64,000 bases of DNA from Glandiceps talaboti (Eukaryota > Hemichordata > Enteropneusta > Spengelidae), in contig NC_135549.1 in assembly GCF_964340395.1 (NCBI RefSeq), positions 4,320,501 to 4,384,500 of the forward strand, written 5' to 3'. The notes beneath the pieces are model-generated. The model ran no database searches. It worked only from the letters and a program-made list of their open reading frames with translations, and was not told where the DNA came from. The translations under genes were made by a program, and so were the position numbers. This document shows, piece after piece, positions 41,520 to 55,100 of this stretch (the first letter of the stretch is position 1; every line of letters starts with the position of its first letter).

Positions 41520-44500
41520 CTGTTAAAAACACAAAATTGAATTGTTTTAAAATATTTTATTGACCTCTTTCATCCTTCTGCCAAGTCAATGATCTGATAA
41601 TTAGGAAAATGTGTTTTTGTAAATTACCTGTACTTAATCTCCATTTCTGTTCTTAACTGAGTATGTATTTATGTTAATCATGTGATAAATATTCATATAT
41701 GTAAAGTACATATTCATTCGTGTTAATCATACAGGATGAATATCCAATATATGTAAAGAGCATGTGATGAATATTTGTTTACGTTGAACATGTGATGAAT
41801 ATTCATACATGTAAAGTGAATGTGATGGATATTCATTTATGTACAGTGAATGTGATGAATATCCATACATGTAAAGTGTCTGTGGTCAATATCCATACAT
41901 GTGAAGTGTTTGTGATGAATACTCATATATGTAAAGTGTATGTGATGAATGTTCACATATGTGAAGTGGATGTGATAAATATTCATATATGTAAAATGAA
42001 TGTGATGGATATTCATATAAGTAAAGTGTTTGTGATGAATATTCATATAAGTAAAGTGTTTGTGATGAATATTCATATAAGTAAAGTGTTTGTGATGAAT
42101 ATTCATATATGTAAAGTCAGGGTGATGAATTTAGTTACCCCACACATACTTATTCATTTATGTACAATACATGAAATGTAGTATTATTCCTATATTCCAA
42201 CAAAATGGTATCATTTGTAATCCTTGATCTTTTATGACCTACCTGTGGGAACAGTGGTCTTTCATCTCTGTTCTTTTTACAACAATCTGACATAAGTCTC
42301 TTGAATGCCTTAGGAGTGTCATTGCGTGCATCTTCAGGACTTGGTGATAAGTAGCCTCTACCAACCATCCAAATTATCTGTTGGTTCAAAAAAGTAGAGT
42401 TTTTTACGACATACAATATGTAAATCCCAGCACACTATAATCATAACTTGACCCTAGTGCCGTGGTGCAACACACAATCCTTACCTGGTCTTTGTTATTA
42501 ATAGTAGCATATGGTAATTGACAGGTAACTAGTTCATAAAGCACTACACCAAAGGCATACACATCCGACTGTGGTGTATACGGATTGTTGTCCTGCATAC
42601 GGATAACTTCCGGAGCCTGGAAAGATATAGGAATGGATAATGTTACCATATGAAATAAACAATTTCCTCCAATATCAAATATGACAGAGTAATTGGCATG
42701 ATACTCATATAGAGGAGGTGCCAAAAATACTGATCAAGATCCATAATTTGTAGATCTCTAATACTTTCATATAACAGAGTAATTTCTACTCATCAAATAA
42801 AGTGCTTCAATGAACTGATTCATTTGTATAATTCTTCACTTACTGCTGTGACCAGTATATCATTCAATTATAATGTATCACATTTTGGAGCAAACAAAAC
42901 ATGACAGTAAACTTGTAAGTGCACAACAAAGTCATTGTATGTAAGAAATAGAAACATACCATCCATAGAATGGAGCCTGTTGGTTGTTCAATTCTTTCTG
43001 AGCCACTCCATCTTGATTTGACTGTGGCCAGACCAAAATCACCAATTTTCACTGTCATGTCATCATGTAAAAATATATCTACATACAGTTAAGTTAATAA
43101 ATCATCATATTTCATGTAATATCTCTCATTTTTACAGTAGTAAATTATATGTCTATCAAGCAAAAGAAGTTATTCTGTCACCCATTACGACATTCATCAA
43201 AGAAAACTCACTGACTGCAAGAGAATAATTGATATGAATGTTTCCATTCTTTAGTTCTATGTATATTATATATCACACTGTGTGGTGCTGGTAAGATGTC
43301 ATGTAACAGCTACAGGGAGGGGAGGGAGGGGGGGGGGGCTATGGTTAAGTATGTAATATAGATAGAACACTTAACTTGTATACCATAAACCATGAGCCAT
43401 GCACTTTATTCAAGGTGTCCAATAATGGTTATACAGCTAGGGAGCTACGTTTAAGTATGGAATATGGATAGAACCCTTAACTTGTATCTGATTTATACCA
43501 TAAACCATGAGCCATGTACTTTATTCAAGGTGTTCAATAATAGTTATTTCTATATGTTGGTGTAAAGCTAGGGGGTAATGTTTAGGTATGGGATGATGGA
43601 TAGAAACCCTAACTTGTCTCACAGGCAGCTGTCTACTTTTTCATACACTAAGATCAACACTAAGTTCTACTTTTGAAAGGATACTGTTTGACTTCAAGTC
43701 TCTATGGATGATATTCTTTGCATGGAGATAGCTGTAAATAAGTAAATAAACAAACAAATTATATTTTAACCAGAGAAAGAGAAGAGAGAAATACAGGCAT
43801 TCTATTCAACCATGGAAATTAACCCAGACAGACTGCTAACCTCTGAGACTCTTCCAACAGTACTACAGCCCCAAAATGTCATACTATATTTATGATGGTA
43901 TTAACATTATGGAAACTGTTCCCTCTCCATCCTGATTTATCAGAGTTGAGAGGAACGCATCACTAGATGTGGAAATTTTATGCTGGGTTGAAAGTGATAA
44001 CATGCAACATATCATATAGATAAACAAGGGGTACTACTTGGTAACTATAAACTGAAACCAAACTACAGAGAAATATCTACTTGTGTGATTAATACTGTAT
44101 AATAATCAACATTACATAGATACTTAAAGTCTTGTTTTTGTTCCCAAATATTGATTTCAGTAGCATTTTAGGAGTATTTGCTCATATGTACATTATCATA
44201 AGTTTCTTATAAACTTTTCTGAGACATGAATCAACTTTGACATAAATTGTACTTACTCCATTCCTTGTGCTGTCTGCCTTGCAATGTCTATCAAGTCATG
44301 CATCTCAAACTTTGATTCTAACACATGTAGATGTTTATAGAGACTGGAGCTTTCACACCACTGTGTTACAATAGCTAACTCTGGTTTAGAGGTACAACCC
44401 ATGAATAGTAGAATATTAGCATGTCTTGTTTTCCTGTCAACAGAGAGAATGTAATTTTAGTGGGTACTGACAACATATTTATTTCTAATTAAGTACTAAA

Positions 44501-46121
44501 CTTTTAACCAATACACACAACATACTTTTAATAAGCTGAGCGCTATCGACTGCAAACAGTCAGTCTTGTTAACTCATGATAGAGGGCGCTGTTGATAAGC
44601 TGAGAGCTATTGACTGCAGTCAGTCTTGTTTACTCACGATAGAGGGCGCTGTTGATAAGCTGAGAGCTATTGACTGCAAACAGTCACATTTATTTCTACT
44701 TTGGATGTATTTAGTCCATTACACCTTGGTAATGAATATACACAAATAAAAAGTTAAAGGCCCATGTCAGATTGGATTGTAATTTGGCTGAGAAAAACAG
44801 CAGTCTGGCAGACAGATTGAAAAAAAGTCACCTAGAACAAAAGAATGAGCCTTTATGTCCTCCTCACTCATAAATAAGATACCACTAATGCAAGAACCTG
44901 GGATTGAATGATGGGCCTTTAAGGTTGAATCAAAATATATGAAAGTTGGAGTATTTGACATCAATTTATGACTAACCTAAGAACAGCAACTTCATTCTTA
45001 AATGCTTGTAACTGTGACGGTGTTGGATCTGTGACATTCAATTTTTTTATGGCAACAGCACCTGTGCAGGAATGAAAGAAAGACAGCAATATTTGACAAG
45101 GTAATAGGGAAGAGTTGTCATTGTAAAACAAACTTGTATCAATGGATAAGACCCAAGGTATGTATATGAAATGGTCACACAAGATGATCGATATCAATAA
45201 GCTCACCAACCGGCTGTGCTTCATTTCATCTTTTTATTTTCTTTGTTATCCTTCTTAGGAAAGACACGTCATGAAACAATCCACAAATTCACCAGTTCCA
45301 TGACCTCTGTGTGACAAAGGAGGTTTACATCTGTGTGTTCTGGAGGCATGTTTGAATTTTAAATCTATTCAGATGTAATTTGCTTGTTCACGATTGGCTC
45401 TGCAGTTGTATTCACTGGAGCAGCAATTAATGTAGGGAGGGTAATATTTGTGTTTTCCCCAGGATCTGCAGACTGCATGGGTTGGACAAACATGTAAAAA
45501 TAATTGATAGATGTGGGGGTATTTTAAGTGATGAGCTTGCTAACACAAACTTTTTTTTTTTGGGGGGGGGGGCATAGCTTTCCAATAAAAATGTCAATCT
45601 CTGTTCTTGGAAGAGGTATTGTGAGAAGACAGCAGTTCAACAGTATGTTTACAATTTGATGTAAATGTATTCACAGATAGCACCTGACATACTACGTACT
45701 CTGGTGTCACACAGGAGTCATGAAAGTTGACCATTGATTGATATGGTCTTTCATCTTACCATGCCAATGACCTTTATACACAGTTCCAAATGAGCCTGAC
45801 CCAATTCTACGTCCAATAGCAATTTCAATGGCTGGTATTTCCCAGTCATCATTGGAGTCTCTCCTCTGTCTCTGTGATAACAATCAATGTTGTATATTAT
45901 TCACATCAGGCAACTAATACAGACTCCATTTGATCATAGTTGTCTTGCTATGAATTCATTAATTAGATCAATTTCAGCAGCAAAGTTTTCATGGGGAGGG
46001 GTAGATACTGTAAATGGATTGACAAGCTTGCAAAGTACTGTGTCATCATTTTGCAAACTTTTATTTTTAATGTACTTTTTCTTAACATTATAGGTATCTT
46101 TCTTAAACATACTAACTGCTT

Positions 46122-46159
<38 letters not shown>

Positions 46160-46232
46160 TGTGTATGTATGTAAGTGTGTATGTATGTATGTATGTATGT
46201 ATGTATGTATGTATGTATGTATGTATGTATGT

Positions 46233-46267
<35 letters not shown>

Positions 46268-47943
46268 CATGCATGCATGCATGCATGCATGCATGCATGC
46301 ATGCATGTATGTATGTATGTATGTATGTATGTATGTATGTATGTATGTATGTATGTATGTATGTATGTATGTATGTATGTAGTTTATGTATGTATATGTG
46401 TGTGCATACATGCATGCTGGTAGGTAGGTAGGTAGATAGGTAGGTAGGAAGGTAGGTAGGTGGGTTGGTAAGGTAGGTAGGTACACTGATATACTGAATA
46501 AATAGAGTGTTTATTGTTGGTGATAGTAGTGGTGTTGGTAATGGTGGCAGTGCTTATAGTGCTGATCATGACAACTATGGCTGGGGTGTTGTTTCCTGTA
46601 ATGTTCCTCTATCTTTTAGTTCCATAGACATAGCCTATTGTGTACCTCCATAGCTACTGCAACTGGTATGTGGATATATTTATTGTGTACAAAGTTATCT
46701 ATTTCAAGGCTTTATTTCATCCAATACAAGAATCAGCATACAAAATACATGGTCTACAAAGACAGGGATACAAAATTGTTGAGACTACATCTCTCACTGG
46801 ATCATGGCTGATAACAGTAAGGTGACAGGTGGCAATCATATGTCACAATATAAGCTAATGCCTATTAATATACATTCATCAATACATCAATTGAGATATA
46901 TATACATCTAATACTTACAATTCTCCGTACACGGGTTTCATCTGAGGATGAGTGTGAGCGTCTCTTTGGTTGGTGGGTTGGCGACGGTTGTAAACTATTA
47001 GGACTGGACACAGAATTTTTATTTGGACTTGCGATGGAATTTATCATAGAGTTCGGTAATGAGGATGATACTGATGTATACACAGATGATGGCACTGACC
47101 CATACCCTGATGATGTCATACTAGCTGTAAGATTACCACCTATGAGGTCAAAAAGAATACCAAAATCAAGTCTTAGTAATAGGGTAGGTCTTTGTTACCC
47201 TTTCTCTCACTGAACTCACCAATCAGGCTATGGTATATCTCAAGCCAGACGATATGTATTTAGGGTTCAGCAAGAGGAAAGTCAAGAATCTGTGGAGTAC
47301 AAAGGTTGACTCTCAAGTATTTTCATTTTGGAATGCTGTTTCTTTGTAAATCAACATTTTAGTTATACATTGCATAAATCTAATTTATATTGCTGACTTG
47401 ATAAAGCTCTGTAATATCATTGCCGAGTTGATGATGCTGTGTGAAAACTTGTCTGAGTGTTTAGAAAGATGTAGAGCACAGCTCTTTTGAGACCATCTAG
47501 TTTTCTTGTTTTTTCTTTAAAAAATATGTTGAAAGTGAAATAATTAAGAGTTGAGTGGAGATACCCTTTGTGTACATTTTGAGAAATACTAATTGTCCTA
47601 TCATCAGTGATCTATACTTTTATCTAATTCTTTACAGAAATAACCCCTAATGTCTGAAATAGAAACAGTACTCCTTCACCTTACCAATGGTACAAAATGA
47701 GAAATGAATGTTTATATATATTTATGTGGTTATCCATTTAAACAAAAAATCAGCACTATTTCCTTTTGAAAAGACTTGAGAATCGTTCCCTTTACTTGTA
47801 ATATCCACAAACTTTAAACTTTATGTGCTTTTGCTCTCATCAGTATAATTATTCCATATGTTTATGACAACAATAACTACATGAAAACAACGATGGATTT
47901 TGAACACCAACAATGACTGTACACACACAGCTTTCATACAACT

Positions 47944-47989
<46 letters not shown>

Positions 47990-50900
47990 ACATCAACACA
48001 CTGATTACACTTTTAACATGATTTGTAAGTATTTACAGCCTACTTAATTAAGAAATACATGCAGACAGGACAGTATTTACTATCAGATCTGATTAATTTA
48101 TCTTTTTGTTTGCTTTGCTGTCTTAAAGACAGTACTGCAGCATCAGATAAAATGATCAAATCTGTAGTATATTTAATGAGTGAAGACATAGTGGTAGACA
48201 CTTGAACAGATGACAGAGTGGTAGACACTTGAACAAATGACATCATTTTGTTAGTATTTAAAATTACATTCTTAGATAGCAGCATGAGGTACAGAAAATA
48301 GCCTTGTTTTACTTTGATAAATACCTAGTAAAGGTAAATATAGACAAGTTGAAAGGCGCTTTTAGCTGCAGAACTCACCACGTAGGATACTAGCCGGACT
48401 ATAGTCAAAGACGCCATCCCGGGAAGGTGTCGGTGTACAACTAGCACTAGTGTGCCGTGTTTTGCTAGGACTGTTCTGCAACTGTCTGGCTGAGACGTCT
48501 GAATGGACGGCAAATGGATAGGGCATACAGATGCAAATGAAGTTTATTTTGTTTTGTAGTTTGTTTTTTTAAAGGGAGGGGAAGAGAAAACAGAGTGGAT
48601 AGGCAGGCATTCAAATTATAGGAAGAGGGGCAGGTTGGGAGAAGATGAAATAAAATACCAAAAAGGGAGAGATGGAAAAGAGAGAATGTTGATGAGGATT
48701 GGCAAGCAATAATTTATCAAGAATGTTATTAGCAACCTGAACCACACAGGAAGGCTATTAACCCTGACACTTACAATAACTATACAATCTATACTTTGTT
48801 ATCAAAACTTGGTAATTCCATACAAACCATTCAAGGTGTTATTTTCATGTATGGATCACACCGTCACATGGCCAAAAAATGCCATTATCCATTTACTGGT
48901 ACTTATTGGCAGTCACATACCAGCAACTTTGGAGAGGTCATAGTTTCAGATATCAAAAAAATGGATGCAGTCCATGTAAGAAATGCATTGTTGATTGTCA
49001 CCAACCAGATTAGTCCTGTGAGGGCGCACTACATTCTGTAAGATCACTACAGTGTTTGTACATGTATGGAACTGAACTGGATTTTAATACATAATACTTC
49101 TCTATTTCTAATAACTAGTACCACATAAATTCAGGACATGCTAACCAAGTTGTGAAGAGTGAAACAGAAAGTGCATAATCTGTGTTCTTATTCCTGTACA
49201 TCACAAATAGACATTATCTGTATGTGTGTTATCTCTTGAAGCACTGCCTATCTGTATGTGTGTTATCTCTTGTAACACTGCAGCTATCTGTATGTGTGTT
49301 ATCTCTTGTAGTACTGCAGCTATCTGTATGTGTGTTATCTCTTGTAGCACTGCAGTTATCTGTATGTGTGTTATCTCTTGAAGCACTGCAGCTATCTGTA
49401 TGTGTGTTATCTCTTGTAGCACTGCAGCTATCTGTATGTGTGTTATCTCTTGTAGCACTGCAGCTATCTGTATGTGTGTTATCTCTTGTAGCATTGCAGC
49501 TATATGTATGTGTGTTATCTCTTGTAGCACTGCAGCTATCTGTATGTGTGTTATCTCTTGTAGCATTGCAGCTATCTGTATGTGTGTTATCTCTTGTAGC
49601 ACTGCAGCTATCAGTATGTGTGTTATCTCTTGTAGCACTGCAGCTATCTGTATGTGTGTTATCTCTTGTAGCATTGCAGCTATCTGTATGTGTGTTATCT
49701 CTTGTAGCACTGCAGTTATCAGTATGTGTGTTATCTCTTGTACCACTGGAGCTATCTGTATGTGTGTTATCTCTTGTAGCACTGCAGTTATCAGAATGTG
49801 TGTTATCTCTTGTACCACTGGAGCTATCTGTATGTGTGTTATCTCTTGTAGTACTGCAGTTATCTGTATGTGTGTTATCTCTTGTACCACTGCAGCTATC
49901 TGTATGTGTGTTATCTCTTGTAGCATTGCAGCTATATGTATGTGTGTTATCTCTTGTAGCACTGCAGCTATCTGTATGTGTGTTATCTCTTGTAGCATTG
50001 CAGCTATCTGTATGTGTGTTATCTCTTGTAGCACTGCAGCTCTCTGTATGTGTGTTATCTCTTGAAGCACTGCAGCTATCTGTATGTGTGTTATCTCTTG
50101 TAGCACTGCAGCTATCTGCATGTGTGTTATCTCTTGTAGCACTGCAGTTATCAGTATGTGTGTTATCTCTTGTAGTACTGCAGCTATCAGTATGTGTGTT
50201 ATCTCTTGTAGCACTGCAGTTATCTGTATGTGTGTTATCTCTTGAAGCACTGCAGCTATCTGTATGTGTTATCTCTTGTAACACTGCAGCTATCTGTATG
50301 TGTGTTATCTCTTGTAGCACTGCAGCAATCTGTATGTGTGTTATCTCTTGTAGCACTGCAGTTATCAGTATGTGTGTTATCTCTTGTAGCACTGCAGCTA
50401 TCTGTATGTGTGTTATCTCTTGTACCACTGCAGCTATCTGTATTTGTGTTATCTCTTGTAGCACTGGAGTTATCTGTATGTGTGTTATCTCTTGTAGCAC
50501 TGCAGCTATCTGTATGTGTGTTATCTCTTGTAGCACTGCAGCTATCTGTATGTGTGTTATCTCTTGTACCACTGGAGCTATCTGTATGTGTGTTATCTCT
50601 TGTAGCACTGCAGTTATCAGTATGTGTGTTATCTCTTGTAGCACTGCAGTTATCAGTATGTGTGTTATCTCTTGTAGCACTGCAGCTATCTGTATGTGCG
50701 TTATCTCTTGTAGCACTGCAGCTATCTGTATTTGTGTTATCTCTTGTAGTACTGCAGCTATCAGTATGTGTGTTATCTCTTGTAGCACTGCAGTTATCTG
50801 TATGTGTGTTATCTCTTGAAGCACTGCAGCTATCTGTATGTGTTATCTCTTGTAACACTGCAGCTATCTGTATGTGTGTTATCTCTTGTAGCACTGCAGC

Positions 50901-52000
50901 AATCTGTATGTGTGTTATCTCTTGTAGCACTGCAGTTATCAGTATGTGTGTTATCTCTTGTAGCACTGCAGCTATCTGTATTTGTGTTATCTCTTGTAGC
51001 ACTGGCGTTATCTGTATGTGTGTTATCTCTTGTAGCACTGCAGCAATCTGTATGTGTGTTATCTCTTGTAGCACTGCAGTTATCAGTATGTGTGTTATCT
51101 CTTGTAGCACTGCAGCTATCAGTATGTGTGTTATCTCTTGTACCACTGGAGCTATCAGTATGTGTGTTATCTCTTGTAGCACTGCTGCTATCAGTATAAA
51201 CATTTTATTTATCCAGCATTAAAATAAAACAATTTTGTGTACATAACTTGATGAAAACTATATAATGCTAGATATAAACATAACGGTCCTCTTTCTTTTT
51301 ATTATGTTATTGCAGGTGCCAGTGATTTTACCTAATTGGTAAATTGAAATAGCAAAGTTTAAATGCAATCTTTTAAAGTGTGAAAAAAACGTTCAATTTT
51401 ATTGATAAATTTGCTTCACAACAACTTGCATTGGAACAATGATCTTGTAATTCTTGATGAATTTGAATATGAGTAAAACTTTTATCAAAACTACTACAGA
51501 ACTACTATCAAAACTACTGTATATGTGGCCCAAGAAATAATAGACATGTAGTATGTATTTAGTAGCTCAAGAATGAACATTACACCTTATGTCAGTTGTT
51601 TATAGATGTAGATGTCAAATCTTTAAAATGTAAATCATGGCGAATTCATCATCAAATTTATCTGTTTTGTACTAAGACTCTACTGCAAGGTTAATTAGAT
51701 AATGTAGACAAATCAGCCACAACATCATTGCATCTTGTATGGAACATCTGCTATCTGTTTATTAACCAACTGACCAATCAATTTGCTTGCTTGGTACATC
51801 TAGATATGTCCGTTACTTGCCTATCAATCAATCAATTGGCTTGTTAGGTACACATAGTTACATGTGTTACTTGTTTACTAACTGACCAATCAATTTGTTT
51901 TGCTTGGTACATCTATGTAAATCTGTTACTTGTTTATCCAGTGACTGATTGACCAATGAACCAACCAACCAACCAACCAACCAACCAACCAACCAACCAA

Positions 52001-52051
<51 letters not shown>

Positions 52052-52092
52052 ACCAACCAACCAACCAACCAACCAACCAACCAACCAACCAA

Positions 52093-52131
<39 letters not shown>

Positions 52132-55100
52132 ACCAACCAACCGACCAACCAACCAACCAACCAACCAATCAATCAACAAGCCAATTTGCTTCATTGGTGC
52201 ATGTATCATATGTACACTTGTTACAGCAGATTTCAAAATACTGTTCAGCATCTCCGTTTGATACAATCACACAGAAACCAATAAGAAACTATACATGTTA
52301 TACTTTAACTTAGATAGCAAGATTGAATGAGTAGTTTCTTGCTACATTTTGTCAAAATGAAATGAACTGACGTGCCACCATGCATCAAAACTCTGGCACC
52401 CACATGTCTGCGTCTTGTTGCAATGTTGGTTTAAATTATTGACTCATTAAATGTAGCAATAAATTGCGATCTTGCTATTAAAATGTAGCAAGTTTCTTAT
52501 TGATTTCTGCATGGTTGCATCAAACAGTGCCTCTTAACGGTATTTTGGAATCTGCTGTGTAAGTATATGAACCAATCAGATGATGTGTCCCTAATACCAA
52601 TACAGTTGTATACCCTCTAATGAAAGACAACAAGTTTCACTATGGTCATTCTTGTGAGTTACCACACAGTGGACAATATGGGAACATCACATTTGGTATG
52701 TTATATGAAATTATAGTGTGATAATGCATGTCAAATTATCCCTCTTCATGCAGGTCAAGTCCATATAAAAGACACTGGCCATGGCAGGATTAGGGATAAC
52801 TTAGACAGTGTACACTGCAATACAGCTGGGTGGAATGAACCATTAAACATTTTGAATCAGCTCATAACATTGCCACTTAGAGAGACAAATTGTAACTAAA
52901 CTCACTGTAAGGAAGTCAACCAGGACTTGATGAACAGTTTTAATTGGTATATTACTTGGTATAGACACTATTACAGAACATCCAACTTCACATGTTGTCT
53001 GTTGTAACAGTTTCCAAATGTTACATTATGCTTAATAGAGTTAATTAATAGAATTACTTACCGTGTGCATGTGCAAAGGACTGTGCCATGGTTGCCTTGT
53101 GATGTTTTGCTGCAAGTTCCTACAGCATAAAATAGATATAAAGGAAGTGTTTGTTTAAATTCAGGTGGATGAGTATACAATTCCTGACTCTTTAAAAATG
53201 CAAGGAAATTAGAAACACTTCTATAGTGCAATGGTAAACCAGTGTACTCCCTAAATAAGATAATTACTCTGGCAACCGAGGCTTTGGTTTACTAAGATAG
53301 ACAACATTGATAGGATACTGAATGGATGTTGGTTTAATTATAGTCTCAGCATGGCAGCTCTCGAAAAGCTACTTCCTAAAACTTGCAGTTTACTGTTTTG
53401 GGACTTCCAATGTTTACACCATTTTGATCTACATGTAATCTACCACATCAAAGTAAACCAAAGCCTTGATTACCAGAGTCATAACAATGGTGCCAAATAT
53501 TCTTGTCCTATTTCTGAGTATCCTATAATCAAGATCACACACTAACCAATCATGTGTTAAACTTTATTGGTATCCTAACAGCCACAAAATCCCAGATACA
53601 ACCTTCCTCAGGTGTTGTAACCAACAGGCAAGCAACTGACCCTATATCTTTTCAGTCTGGTGAAATGATTATAAAAATGACGCCCTCTATGGGCTAGAAT
53701 ATTATCACAACATCACTGTATGATAACAACCCCATGGATGCATATCTGATTGAAAATTATCGTTTATTACTGAAATTTGGGACCTTTAATGAAACAAATG
53801 GTGTCTTAAAGTCCTTTTCTGATTTTAATTGTCATTTCTAAGTCATTCAGAATGTTAGTACAATTATGCAATGAAAGAATCGCCAATGGCAACATGTACA
53901 CATACATTTATACATTTTTACACTTTTTAACAAAAATGTAACCAACCAACCATTTTTAAGGTGTACAATGAGACACTTAGAATTAAGTATGGATGCCCTT
54001 CAAGAATATTCTAAAGATAAAACCCTGTCAGACTTATTCCTGCCTTTAGTACACTTGTATTGATTACTGCTTTCAACTGACAGAAGCACCTCGGTAACTT
54101 CTTCAACTGCACTTGACATGTGTTCAGATATTTTGGAGATTTCCTGCAAGGGTTTATGGGAAACCATCTTGTGATGACATCACAAATACTAAAACTTTTA
54201 GTCTTTACAATTTCAAAAAGAGTAAAGTGTACTAAAGGTAGAAATAAGACTGACTGGACTTATTCTTAAATAATGGAAATTTAGCCTTATTGTATGTATT
54301 GACTTCAAGAGGATGTACATTTCAACATTTCAGGCAACTTTAGTGTTTATTTCACTTTATTCATATCATAGTCTGATCAAAGGTTTTCAAAATATTCAAA
54401 AATTTAAATATCATTCTTGACATGTTAATCATAAATAATTTGTTAAATGTAACACATTTATTGTATTAATATATGTCTGTAACTGATTCTTTAAATTATT
54501 TCAATAATAGGTGTATGCAGTACTTTGAAGAAACTACACTCTTAACTAGTATGTAATATGAACTTGACATTGAACAGCATGGAGCAAAAGTCACTTGAAT
54601 CAGATTAATGGTTTTTACCTCTAGAATCTGGGTATTATCAGCACCACCATCCACTAAATTTATGCTAGGAGCAGATATAGATCTTTCCCTCGGTAGGACT
54701 GGCTTTGGTATTGTCTGCGGTGATGACACCGCTGGGTCTAGTGAAAAAGCCCCCTCTGAAGCCAATCCTTGATCTTCTGGTTCTGATTCTCTGTCTAACA
54801 TTGTATCATTTCGGTCAAAGCCGAGTAACCTAAGCAAAGGAATGTGTACACTGCTGAAGGGTAAGTACTTTTTGTGATAAGGAAGACCTGGGATGATTTC
54901 TGAAAAGTGAAGTGGTGTTAGTCAGTGTGCCAGTAAGAACAGAGACGATCGTGACAAGTTTTGTGAATAAATGTGTGTTAGTTCTAAACAGCTGGTGGAA
55001 AATAGTGTTCTCCCAACAGCCATATTGCATAGATTGGTCCATTGTCATAAACCACAGACTCTTTTATGGCACCGTCCAAGGTGGTATTTGAAATTTTGCA

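Larger units (their letters stand above)
48499..53061 (-). other. Raf intron with large minisatellite
   Basis: 4.56 kb. It includes the 36 bp minisatellite (49.2-51.2 kb) and an AACC/AGCC array (51.96-52.18 kb). The flanks (48.5-49.2, 51.2-51.9 and 52.2-53.06 kb) are AT-rich unique-looking sequence without recognisable genes. Confidence 0.85.

Noticed and set aside
49182-51222. Very long open frames on both strands (up to 545 codons) with a 12-residue repeat
   Set aside because: They are translations of the 36 bp minisatellite. The period is a multiple of three and the units lack stops, so several frames on both strands are open. The array lies in a Raf intron without exon signals.
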